A stretch of 64,000 bases of DNA from Sebastes aleutianus (lineage: Eukaryota > Chordata > Actinopteri > Perciformes > Sebastidae): contig CAKAKS010000013.1 of NCBI GenBank assembly GCA_916700875.1, forward strand, positions 8,976,117-9,040,116. Reading direction: 5' to 3'. Under the pieces are notes generated by a model that searched no databases, was not told the DNA's origin, and saw nothing but the letters and a program-made list of their open reading frames with translations. A program made the position numbers and the translations under genes. Positions within the stretch are counted from its first letter, which is position 1. Every line of letters starts with the position of its first letter. Shown piece after piece: positions 10,517-21,078 of the stretch.

Positions 10517-12310
10517 GAATGCTGAATCAGTATTGTTCTTCTAAGGTTTATTCAACTTCTTCAACTATTTCTTCCGTACGTTTTTTGGCCTTGAACTAGT
10601 CGTGCATACTTTCAGCTACAGAAACCGTTCAACTATCAAAATATTCAGCTCTTTAAGGACATTAGTGCTATGACTTGGCTTGTTTCAACTATTTATACTT
10701 TTTAAAATATTAAGCTTTTTCACCATTTTTTTTTACAATGTAACTCAATGGAGAAAATCTTCAAATCCTCTTAAACCTACTCCACTTTGAAATGCTACTG
10801 CTTCCGCAGACTTTCAGCTACAGACTTCATTTAAACTTTAAATGGGTTACAAGTCTTTGAACTATTAAGCTATGATTCAGCTTTTTGATAACTTTAATAG
10901 TTTTTCATTTATCGCAGTTTACGTTTTATGAAATTTTCAGACCGTTTCAGATTTTATAATGGGTGTGTATTTGGTGGGTCGTTAATGACTAGAGTGCGTG
11001 ACATCATCGTTAGAGTGCGGGAAAGCTTTGAAATCTTTTGAAAATGTTCCGAACAAATTGCTCCCTAGCCCACAATTTTCACTCTTAATAGATCATTTTT
11101 TTCAGCAAATTGTAGGAAATTTTGTGCCGGTCGCAGTCATGTAGCTATGGAATCAGTCGGACTTGCACATTTGTCTCTAGGGTCCCAGAAGTGAGAGTAA
11201 ATCCAACAAGCCGCTCCATAGAGAGCAATGTTAAATCAGACGGGAAATGTCTGACAGAAAGTTGACAATGGCACTTTTCTAACCTGCTCCCATGATCCAA
11301 TTTTTGACTCCACACACAAAAAAAACAAACATCAATGCGTTCGGCAGAGACGCTTTTCTCTGATGATGACATTATTTTGCCCATTGGATTCACGTTTTTT
11401 GTCTGAGAGACACTTTTATGACATGTATGTCTCTGGTTAACTCCTATTATAAACTGTCTCATTGAGGGTGCAGCGGCCATCGCCACGGCAACGTTTGATT
11501 GCTACTAGACAGCTGATTCACATTAGCCAATCATTTGGGGCCATACAGAGTCGCAATACTTTATCATAGAAGCATGATTAAAAGTTTAAACAGGTCACGA
11601 GACTTTGGACTTTATTTGGCCAAATGGAAATTTTTTGATAGCTGGCACGGTTTTCACGAAATCGCAGTTTACGTTTTGTAAAATTTTCAGACCGTTTCAG
11701 ATTTTATCATGGGTGTGTATTGCGTGGGTTCGTTAAGGGCTAGAGCACGTGACATCAGAGCTAGAGTGGAGCACAGCTTAAAAATCTTTTGAAAATGATC
11801 CGAACAAATTGCTCCTTAGACCACAACGTCCACTCCTTATACACAATTAATACATCAAAACGTAGGTATTTTTGTGCCGGTCACAGTCACGTAGCTGTGG
11901 AATCAGTCGGACTTACACATTTGGCGACACATGCCTGAACGTGACAGCAACTCCAGGCTAAGCTCCCATAGTGGCCCATATTAAATTTCACAGAATTTTT
12001 TGGCTCAGAGAAAAAAGTTACTACTTTTCGAAACTGCCGCCGAGGTCACATTTTTGACACTACACACCCGAATTTTGCACCATTTGTTCTTCAGAGACCC
12101 CTAACTGGTCTCATGAACAATCTAAGCGATAGGAGTTACGGTTTCTGTCGTGGAAGCACTTTTATGACATGTACGTCTCTGGTTAACTCCTATTATAAAC
12201 TGTCTCATTGAGGGTGCAGTGGCCATCGCCACGGCAACGTTTGATTGCTGCTAGACAGCTGATTCACATTAGCCAATCAGAGCAGGCTGACTAACACACA
12301 CAAGCATTTT
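10517..12310 (+). repeat. Dispersed repeat, copy A, with internal duplication
   Basis: 10,517-11,400 is matched in inverse orientation at 15,790-16,678. A second related block (11,640-12,290) repeats the phrases around TTTCAGACCGTTTCAGATTT and CTCCTATTATAAACTGTCTC seen at 10,937 and 11,440. ORF fragments such as SPMGKIMSSSEKSVSAER occur in both copies but are broken. Probably a decayed transposable element of unknown class. Confidence 0.65.
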
Positions 12311-12699
12311 AGGCAAATAGGCCTACAGTTATAGGAGGAGCGAAGCTCTCTTTCCACTGTTCCAACAATCACAAACTCTGGTTTTGGTCAAAATAAACCC
12401 TTAATTCATAGCATCAAAACATAGATATTCAGTTTGTTCAGTTCAGTTTTTTACCCCAGGAGTGACTCATCTCATCAAACAAATCAATAGAGGATCTCTG
12501 TTCACTTTGTTCAGTTCACTTATTTTGAGAGGAGTGAGTGATTATATTCAGGGCGCCTGTCTGTCCCCAGAGGGAAAAAATAAATCCAAAAGCCCTTGTC
12601 CTATCATCCCCCTTCTTATAACCTCACTGGTCTTCAGATCGAAATCGAAATTGCGAAATTTTCTAGTTAATTATTCATATTTCTTTTAACCGTTTTAAC

Positions 12700-12850
12700 C
12701 GATAGCATTAATCGGTTAAAATGCTTAATGTCGGTTAGCGGTTACACGGTTAATTATTAACATCCCTAGTTAATGCATTAAAGAAATTAGTGGCATCAAA
12801 ACTAATTTGCATTAACACGTTTATTATCGCGTTAACTTTGACAGCCCTGA
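12700..12850 (+). repeat. Fragment of a GTTAACTTTGACAGCCCT-type fish repeat
   Basis: ATTAATCGGTTAAAATGC, then CGTTTATTATCGCGTTAACT and TTGACAGCCCTGATA. Related pieces lie at 14,060-14,330, 16,752-16,885 (inverted) and 39,195-39,600. Confidence 0.5.
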
Positions 12851-13950
12851 TATTGACTGAACTTTCCTCGGCCGTGGAAATAACATATTTGAATTCTTAT
12901 TTTAGGTGGTGTTGCCTTTTTAAAATGGATTTTTTTTTCCAAAGAAGAAAGAGAGAAAGAATATTTTATAAATGATACTGAGATTTGATATTGATTCATT
13001 TCAACCAATTACCCTTTTTTTACATATATTTTGAACCTCGTCTGCTGTGAGTGCAGCCTAACTTGTCATCACTCATTATCATGACTCCAGTGAACAAGAG
13101 ACAAAGTAAACTAACTTGTTCTGTAGCCGACATGTCAGGAGTAGGTGTGTTGTTTAGAGATGTTGAAGTCATTACCACACCAGCATCTGACGAAACACCA
13201 GGTACGTTTACAGCGACGCTATTCAAACATGATGATCTTATAGAATATGATGCATTGCTGTAGATTAAACTATCCAAACATTAGATATAATAGGAAAACT
13301 CTGACAGGGAACATTTTACTGTACTTATACTTATAAAGATAATATGTTTGTTTGTTTTGTTGTGGCTGGTATTGTTTTCACTTTGTGAGTCTGCGTGTGA
13401 GTGATCATTGCAAAATGTCCTGGAGGCACCGACTGTAACATGAACTACCACCGAGGTATTAGGTAGAGCATTTGCATATCTGTCTGTGTTTGAATAGATG
13501 TTATCACCGAGATAGCATCACGACCCGTCACGAAACCTTACAGGTGTGTGGTTGAGATCAATTTATTAATAAACAAACAATAAAAATCCTCTAAATAAAG
13601 AGTTTATAAATGAATGAATGGTGCAGCAGCGGGGAGTCAGAGTGAGCATCCTTACCTCGTCAATCTTCTTCTTCTTCTTCTTCTTGAGCGTTCGCCGATG
13701 AATCCTGTGTGAGATTAAAGTGTGTGAGGTTTGGGGGGTCTCAGGGTCCAGGATATGGAGGGAGAGGGGGGACGTATAGAACCAGAATATGTAGAGCTGC
13801 AGGTCAGATCCCTAAACACATTACATGATTGATTTTGTCTGTGTATGGAAGCTAAAATATGCCACGGTTGCTTCCTTTTTATTTTATTTTTATATATTTT
13901 TTGGCCCAAAAACAAATCATCTGTACTATACTATAAAGGCCTTTACTACG
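12851..13950. other. No gene recognised (12.9-13.9 kb)
   Basis: Contains a small CTT run (13,662-13,685) and a short ORF at 13,051-13,263 without recognisable similarity. No splice-consistent gene was found. Confidence 0.5.
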
Positions 13951-13952
13951 AC

Positions 13953-14330
13953 GCAGTATTAGGGCCACATTGAGGAAAAAAGAAATCTGAGATTTCGAGA
14001 ATAAAGTCATAATATTACGAGAATAAAGTCGTAACTTTACGAGAAAAAAGAGATAACGCAATTTCGTTCCAATGCCACTAACTTTTTTTTAACGCAACTT
14101 GCGATTTCGCAACTTTTAGATCGTAGCGGGCTCAGTTTTAAAGCTAGATGGAAGATACTGGTAACCTATAAAACTAAAAAAAGCTGATGAATCCATCGGT
14201 ATCAACTATGTCATACTAGCTTTTCTTGGAGGAGGCTAGATAATGTTCCAAACGTGCGCTAAAATTTGGCGAGGAAAAAACTTGTATGGACATTTTCAAA
14301 AGGGGGTCCCTTTGATCAATGGCTTTAATG
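13953..14330 (+). repeat. Foldback fragment joined to a dispersed repeat fragment
   Basis: 13,953-14,050 is the left part of the GTATTAGGGCCACATTGAGG foldback family. From ~14,060 it continues as the family also seen at 39,225-39,400 (AGCGGGCTCAGTTTTAAAGC and TGTCATACTAGCTT). Confidence 0.5.
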
Positions 14331-14841
14331 ATCGTTTTTAAGCATAAATATGATATCTTTGGACTTTGGACTGTTGGTCGGACAAAACAAATAATTTAAC
14401 GACGCCTTTTTTATGACATCCGACCAACTTTATCCCCGTCTCCTGCTATGTGACACCATGTTTAGCAGTAAGGACTCTGTTCTAGTCGGGGTATTTCTAC
14501 AGGATTAGGACCTCGGCCTCACACTAACACCAACAGGATCTCCACCAGCTGTAGCCGCCTCCCTCCAGGATCTCCTTAAACTTTTCTCCTATTTCTTTTC
14601 ACCTCCCTCCCCAGCTGCAGCTCTTCTCACCTCCCTCCCCTCCCCTCCCTTTGTCTACCCATAATTAACCGCCGGGGGTTTAACTCTCATCTGTCAGAGC
14701 ACCAGAATGTCGCCAAACTTGACTCGCGTCCTCCATGACATGATTTGTGTGACATAATACATACTGTAAGTCCCCTCCCACCTCATGTGTAGTAAAAAGA
14801 AAAAGAACATTTTTATCACTGTTGATATGTTGTTTGTTCAG

Positions 14842-14948
14842 CAAAGAGTGGAGGAGTTTTATCAGTGTATGCAAATCATTCAGAGCTGCTTCCACCCAGA
14901 GAAACTCACCACTCCACTGGAAGAAGAAGACCTCTATCTGATATACAG
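14842..14948 (+). other. Possible orphan exon
   Basis: TTGTTTGTTCAG is a good acceptor and GTGGGT a fair donor. The open frame between reads QRVEEFYQCMQIIQSC and FHPEKLTTPLEEEDLYLIYR, with protein-like composition. I found no partner exon and do not recognise the family. It could belong to an unplaced gene or be chance. Confidence 0.25.
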
Positions 14949-15139
14949 GTGGGTGAGCACAGCGAGTATATATATACATTTATATATATCATTAATAAGC
15001 AGTATTTAAACATTTTAATGCATTATAATGAGCAGATATAAGGACATTTTTTAAATGTTTATTAATGTTTTTGTCAACAATTATAACTTCTCCAGGGAGG
15101 CTTTTACGAGTGATTGATAGCACAGTAGCTGTACTGTAC

Positions 15140-15720
15140 AGATTTGAGGTACTTGTTCTTGAGTATTTCCATTTTGCAGTGATTGAAGTAGTACTCAGAT
15201 TATTTTACTTAACTAAAAGTAACAAAACTGCAATGTAAAAAAGAAAATACTCAAAATCCTACTAAAGATGGTGTATTCTCAGCAAATGCACTTAAATTGC
15301 TTTTTAGGCGAATCCCGGGTGAGCCCCCTATTTTAAAGCCTTATTTGTTTACATTTTGGCAAATAGACACAATTAAAAGTATGCCGGATTAACCTTCAGC
15401 AGCTCCTGTTTGAATCAAACCTGTGCGCTTACTGACTACTATCACTGCAGTACTTTAATACTGAAGAAGTATTATCAAGTAAAGTACCTCAAAACTGTAC
15501 TTGATTAAATGTACTTAGTTACTTTCCACTCGTGCTACTTTATACTTCTATTCCACTAAATTTCAGAGTGACATCCTGCACTTTTTTTTACTCCACTACA
15601 TTTATAGTTACTGGTTATTTTCCACATTAATAATCATACAATATAAGCTTGTAACAGAGTATTTTGATTTGTACTTTTACTCAAGTAAAGGATCTGATCT
15701 TACACTTATTGTGCAGTAAA
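15140..15720. repeat. Dispersed fish repeat of the AAGTACTTTTACTC type
   Basis: Contains TACTTTATACTTCTATTCC, ACTCCACTACATTTATAG and TACTTTTACTCAAGTAAAGG, a family common in teleost introns. Its middle (15,341-15,470) is repeated at 18,600-18,730 (CCTTCAGCAGCTCCTGTTTG, ACTATCACTGCAGTACTTT). Other copies lie around both piggyBac-like MITEs and at 57,776-58,275. Confidence 0.6.
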
Positions 15721-15789
15721 AACGTCTCTTGTGACTGATATATTATTATCAACCCAATTTATAAGATATAAAAAATTATCAGAACATGA

Positions 15790-16738
15790 CCGTGAGTCCA
15801 ATGGGCAAAATAATGTCATCATCAGAGAGAAGCGTCTCTGCCGAACGCTTTTTTTGTGTGTGGAGTCAAAAATGGGATCATGGGAGCAGGTTAGAAAAGT
15901 GCCATTGTCAACTTTCTGTCAGACATTTCCCGTCTGATTTAACATTGCTCTCTATGGAGCGGCTTGTTGGACTTACTCTCACTTCTGGGACCCTAGAGAC
16001 AAATGTGTAAGTCCGACTGATTCCATAGCTACCTGACTGGGACCAGCACAAAATTTCCTACAATTTGATGAAAAAATGATCTATGCAGAGTGACAATTTT
16101 GGGCTAGGGAGCAATTTGTTCGTACAATTTTCAAAAGATTTCAAAGCTTTCCCGCACTCTAACGATGATGTCACGAACTCTAGCCATTAATGACCCACGC
16201 ACATTACACACCCATTATAAAATCTGAAACGGTCTGAAAATTTCATAAAACGTAAACTGTGATAAATAAAAAACTATTAAAGTTATCAAAAAGCTGAATC
16301 ATAGCTTAATAGTTCAAAGACTTGCAACCCGTTTAAAGTTTAAATGAAGTCTGTAGCTGAAAGTCTGCGGAAGCAGTAGCATTTCAAAGTGGAGTAGGTT
16401 TAAGAGGATTTGAAGATTTTCTCCATTGAGTTACATTGTAAAAAAAATGGTGAAAAAGCTTAATATTTTAAAAAGTATAAATAGTTGAAACAAGCCAAGT
16501 CATAGCAGTAATGTCCTTAAAGAGCTGAATATTTTGATGGTTGAATGATTTCTGTAGCTGAAAGTATGCAGGACTAGTTAAAGGGCAAAAAACGTACGGA
16601 AGAAATAGTTGAAGAAGTTGAAGAAGTTGAAGAAGTTGAATAAACCTTAGAAGAACAATACTGAGAATGCTGAATCAACATTCCCACAAAAAGAAGCCCG
16701 TCGGATTATAGTCCAGTGTGCTTTCTAGGCACACTGGA
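15790..16738 (-). repeat. Dispersed repeat, copy B (inverse of 10,517-11,400), with terminal hairpin
   Basis: It matches copy A in reverse orientation across about 0.9 kb. Just beyond its end, 16,712-16,738 forms a perfect 10-bp-arm hairpin (TCCAGTGTGC, loop of 7, GCACACTGGA). Copy A does not carry the same hairpin at its end. Confidence 0.65.
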
Positions 16739-17414
16739 ATTACATTCAATTTGATTGAAAAACTAAAAAGTTAGCTTTAAAACTGAGCCCCCTACAACCT
16801 AAAAATCACAAGTTTGGTTAATGTGTTCAAGAAAATTAGTGGCGTTAAAACTAATTTGCGTTGAGTTTGACAGCCCTCATAAGAACGCTTTTGGCGTGTC
16901 ATGTGTCATTATTACGCTTTCCTTCCTGAGAATTAAAAGTAAAATTAAAAGTAGGACTATTTAACATAAAAAATGCTGTTGCAGTGTACTTAATATTTTT
17001 GTTATTTTCATTCTTTAAAAGTCTCAGAAAGCAGGAGAGAACCCCCCGCTTTGTTTATTCAAATCCTCCCTATAGTTGAGGCCACTATGCCTGCTGGTTT
17101 ATGAACCTTTATTCACTCGTGTCATATTCACGCCTCAGCGAAGCGAAACATAACACCGACACGCTATTTCCTCTGTGAACCGACGGGTCCATTACACGCT
17201 TTGGTGTGATACCAGGTAGATAACTGTCTCTGACATTATTAGATTGTTTAATTTCTCTAATTCCTGCTCTTTTTTTTAATAATTTTACCAAAATAGCATT
17301 AAAGCATGTAAACTTGTTCTAGTAGAAACTTAAAATACAAGTATGAACCTGGAAATGAGCACCATATGGGACCTTTATGTTCTGCTTGTTTGTCATCTCC
17401 AGCTCCAGTTCCAC

Positions 17415-17454
17415 TGACAGTAACAGGAATCCAGCTGAGCCAGGTGAGAGTTTA
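17415..17454 (+). pseudogene. Duplicated linker exon of the lectin-type gene
   Basis: Acceptor TTTGTCATCTCCAG, an exon body beginning CTCCAGTTCCACTGACAG, and donor GTGAGAGTTTACTGG correspond to exon 6 at 24,432-24,478, with a 6-bp in-frame difference. Intron sequence on both sides also matches. Neighbouring lectin exons were not found here. It is probably the last trace of a partial tandem duplication. Confidence 0.55.
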
Positions 17455-17507
17455 CTGGTTGTTGTAATCCATCAGTACCAACCGATCGAACTGATACGAA
17501 CCAATCC

Positions 17508-18594
17508 CAGGGGTCAGCAACCTTTACTATCAAAAGAGCCATTTTAGGCAAAAAGAAAGAGAAAAAAAATCTATCTGGAGCCGCAAAACATGTGATCATT
17601 GTGATGAAGGTAACACAGTTTATAGTCTAAGTATATAGTATATCAGTCTAATGCAGTGAGGGCCAAAGAGACAATGTACTACGGAGTATTAGGGCCACAT
17701 TGAGGGAAAAAACATCTGAGATTTACAGAATAAAGTCATAATATTATGAGAATAAAGTTGTAACTTTACGAGAAAAAAAGTCGTAATATAACGAGAATAA
17801 AGTCATAACTTATTGAGAAAAAAAGTCGTAATATTACACGAATAAAGTCATAACTTTACGAGAAAAGAAGTCGTAACATTACACGAATAAAATCATAACT
17901 TTACAAGAAAAAAAGTCATAATATTACGATAATAAAGTCATAATTTTACGGGAAAAAAGTCGTAATATTACGAGAATAAAGTCATAACTTTACGAGAAAA
18001 GAAGTCGTAATATTACAAGAATAAAGTGATAACTTTACGAGAAAAAAAGTCGTAATTTTACGAGAATAAATTCATAACTTTACAAGAAAAGAAGTCGTAA
18101 CATTACGCGAATAAAGTCATAATTTTACGAGAAAAAAGTCGTAATATTACGAGAATAAAGTCATAACTTATTGAGAAAAACAGTCGTAATATTACGAGAA
18201 TAAAGTCATAACTTTACGAGAAAAAAAGTCGTAATATTACGAGAATAAATTCATAACTTTACAAGAAAAGAAGTCGTAACGTTACGCGAATAAAGTCATA
18301 ACTTTACGAGAAAAAAAGAAAATAACACGTAAAATTGCTACTTTATAATATTATGATTTTATTCTCATAATATTACGACTTTTTTTCTCGTAAACCTCTG
18401 ACTTTATTCTCGTTATATTATGATTTTATTCTCAAAAAATTTTACCTCAATGTGTTCCTAATACTCCGTCGTACCATAGACCTACAACAATGATAAACAA
18501 AAACGAAAATGTAAACATTTATTATTCATTTCCACAAATTATTTTATAAATCCACAGGGAGCCTCTGGAGAGGGGCTAAAGAGCCGCAGGTTGC
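17508..18594 (+). mobile_element. hAT-like non-autonomous element carrying a foldback array
   Basis: The left end is CAGGGGTCAGCAACCTTTAC and the right end GAGCCGCAGGTTGC, the inverse of a typical hAT start, missing its last bases. Inside, 17,687-18,472 is a foldback block bounded by GTATTAGGGCCACATTGAGG and its imperfect inverse. The block is filled with ~40-bp units (AAAGTCATAACTTTACGAGA, AAAAAGTCGTAATATTACGA). Confidence 0.7.
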
Positions 18595-18599
18595 TTTAA

Positions 18600-19950
18600 A
18601 AGCCTTTATTTATTTACATTTTGGCAAATAGAAACAGTTAAAAGTGTGAAAAATGAACCTTCAGCAGCTCCTGTTTGCATCGTACCCGTGCACGTACCGA
18701 CTACTATCACTGCAGTACTTTGATACTGAAAAAATCTTTAAAAAACATGACGATTCTCAGGCAAGTTCTGCAGTTGTGATTTCTAAACAGATTTTTGGGC
18801 GTTAACTGGCGGTAAACATCAGAGGTATGACTTCCTCGGGAAGTGTAAGAAACAAATCCAGTCCTACTGGATTTTTTTTCATGGTGTGAAACAAAAATGT
18901 CGTCAAACTCGATCTCAAACGGTCCTGTAAAGACTGTCGGCTGTCACTGAGACACACACGATCGTCACGCAACCGTTTAATCAGTTGCATATTTGCATAG
19001 CTGGCTATTTGCACGTATGGACACAAAGGATGTAATGTTAATGCGTTCACACGCTTGTGATCCCTGACACTCAGTTCAGAGTTGTAATCCCGAGCCAGCA
19101 GCATCTTCAGCCACTACGTTCTATTGATTTATTTTTTTACGAGAACATATTATGGCCTCTTCCGCGGTGCAAAGGTTCAGACTCGGGACCAGTGCAAACA
19201 GAGCAGACGGGTAGGTTTCTGCCTTTAAACTTACGTTTAGTTTTGATGTTTCGGGATTGTATATAAAGTCAATTATGATATCAAAAATCAAATATTTAAA
19301 TATAAGACGTAGAAGTGGCGTACATCATCTGAAAGCTGAGAACCTGCAGATTAATTTGACATTAACTGACCTGACATCTCGCCCTAAAGACCTAAGGCGT
19401 TAAAACTATTAACGTGTTTTGACTCGGCATGGCCAACAGTGCCAGTGGAAAAAACCCCGGGGTAAATAGCGTGCCTTTTGTGTGATGAGGTGGCAACTAA
19501 GGGTGTGGAGGATAGCGTGTTCACTGTGTGTGTGCGAACTGCCTATTGTTGACCTATAATACATATTTGATTAATAATTAAATGATTAACTTATTATATA
19601 AAGCTCATTTCGTCCAAAACGACAGGTCACACCTGCTTCAGTAGTACATAATACATTCATAATACATACATAATCACATTCATCAGACATGTAGCTGAAT
19701 TTGACCAGTTTTATATTTTTGAATATAGATGTAAAAATATTTTGTGTCTGAGATTTATTTATTTACTAATACAGTCATAATGTTGGAAGTTAGCCAGCTA
19801 ACTAACTAGTTTACTTAAAGAGCTACAGAATTTCAGTTTGGCATCGGATGTAAAAATCATTCTCACTGTCTGGTGATACGGTCGAATATGGACACACAAA
19901 TATTTGTTTACTAGTACAGTCATAATGTTCTTCGAGAGACAAATAAATTA
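18600..19950. other. Repeat fragment and unassigned sequence
   Basis: 18,600-18,730 repeats 15,341-15,470. The rest shows no gene that I can support. A 20-codon open segment at 19,152 followed by GTAGGT could be a first exon of the lectin-type gene, but nothing confirms it. Confidence 0.4.
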
Positions 19951-19953
19951 CGA

Positions 19954-20670
19954 AGCAACCTTTACTATCAAAAGAGAGATTTTAGGCAAAAAGAAAAAAA
20001 AAATCTGTCTGGAGCCTTAAAACATGTGATCATTGTGATGAAGGTAACACAGTTTATAGTCTAAGTATATAGAATATAAGTCTAATGCAGTGAGGGCCAA
20101 AGAGACAATGTACTACGGAGTATTAGGGCCACATTGAGGGAAAAGACATCTGAGATTTACAGAATAAAGTCATAACTTTACGAGAAAAAAAGAAAATAAC
20201 ACATCAAATTACTACTTTATAATATTCCGACTTTATTTCGTAAACTTCTGACTTTATTCTCGTAATATTACGACTTTTTTTTCGTAAACTTATGACTTTA
20301 TTCTCGTAATATTACCACTTTTATTCTCGTAAACTTATGACTTTATTCTCGTAATAATACAACTTTTTTTCTCGTAAACTTATGACTTTATTCTCATAAT
20401 ATTACCACTTTTATTCTCGTAATATTACGACTTTATTCTCATAATAATACGACTTTTTTTCTTGTAAACTTATGACTTTATTCTCATAATATTACCACTT
20501 TTATTCTCGTAATATTACGACTTTATTCTCATAATAATACGACTTTTTTTCTCGTAAACTTATGACTTTATTCTCGTAATAATACGACTTTCTTTCTCGT
20601 AATATTCAGACTTTATTCTCAAAATCTCAGATTTATTTTTTTTCCTCAATGTGGCCCTAATACTCCGTCA
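19954..20670 (+). mobile_element. Third hAT-like/foldback composite
   Basis: Shares AGCAACCTTTACTATCAAAA and the foldback block from 20,117 (GTATTAGGGCCACATTGAGG) to 20,670 (CAATGTGGCCCTAATACTCC). The inner ~40-bp units are in both orientations, so single strands could fold on themselves. Confidence 0.65.
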
Positions 20671-21078
20671 TACGGAATATAGCATAATTAAATCTGTGAT
20701 ATTAACAATAAAAAAAAAAATGAGGTTTGAAGTTAAGCTGCTTGTTCAAAATAAGAAATTGTTTATATATCTTCCTTAACAGTATATCTAATCCCAGCCA
20801 GTGTTCTTATAGGAACACCCACACAACAGATAGTGATCTTGTTGTATTTACTTTGTTCCAATATAATGTGAATAGGGAGGATCCAGGATAAGTAAGCCAT
20901 ATGTAATGCGTAGAATACCTTTTGTTCATTGACCTGGTTGGACCAAGTCTTCCTGGTGGATGAGGTTTCAAGACCCCAGGATAAGGTGGAAGTCTTTGGG
21001 AAAGATTGCTTTAAAAAGGACGGTGTCTCAAGCAGGATATTTTTTGATCAATGATGTATATTTATGTATGTGTTCCAG

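Noticed and set aside
11145..11486. 113-codon minus-strand ORF, with a partner at 15,786-16,010 plus
   Set aside because: Both copies belong to a dispersed repeat, start at different points and carry frame differences. No intact protein is supported.
13051..13263. 70-codon ORF as a gene or exon
   Set aside because: No similarity recognised and no supporting splice partners.
16712..16738. Helitron 3' hairpin
   Set aside because: The hairpin is real, but no CTRR end follows and no Helitron 5' TC end was found.
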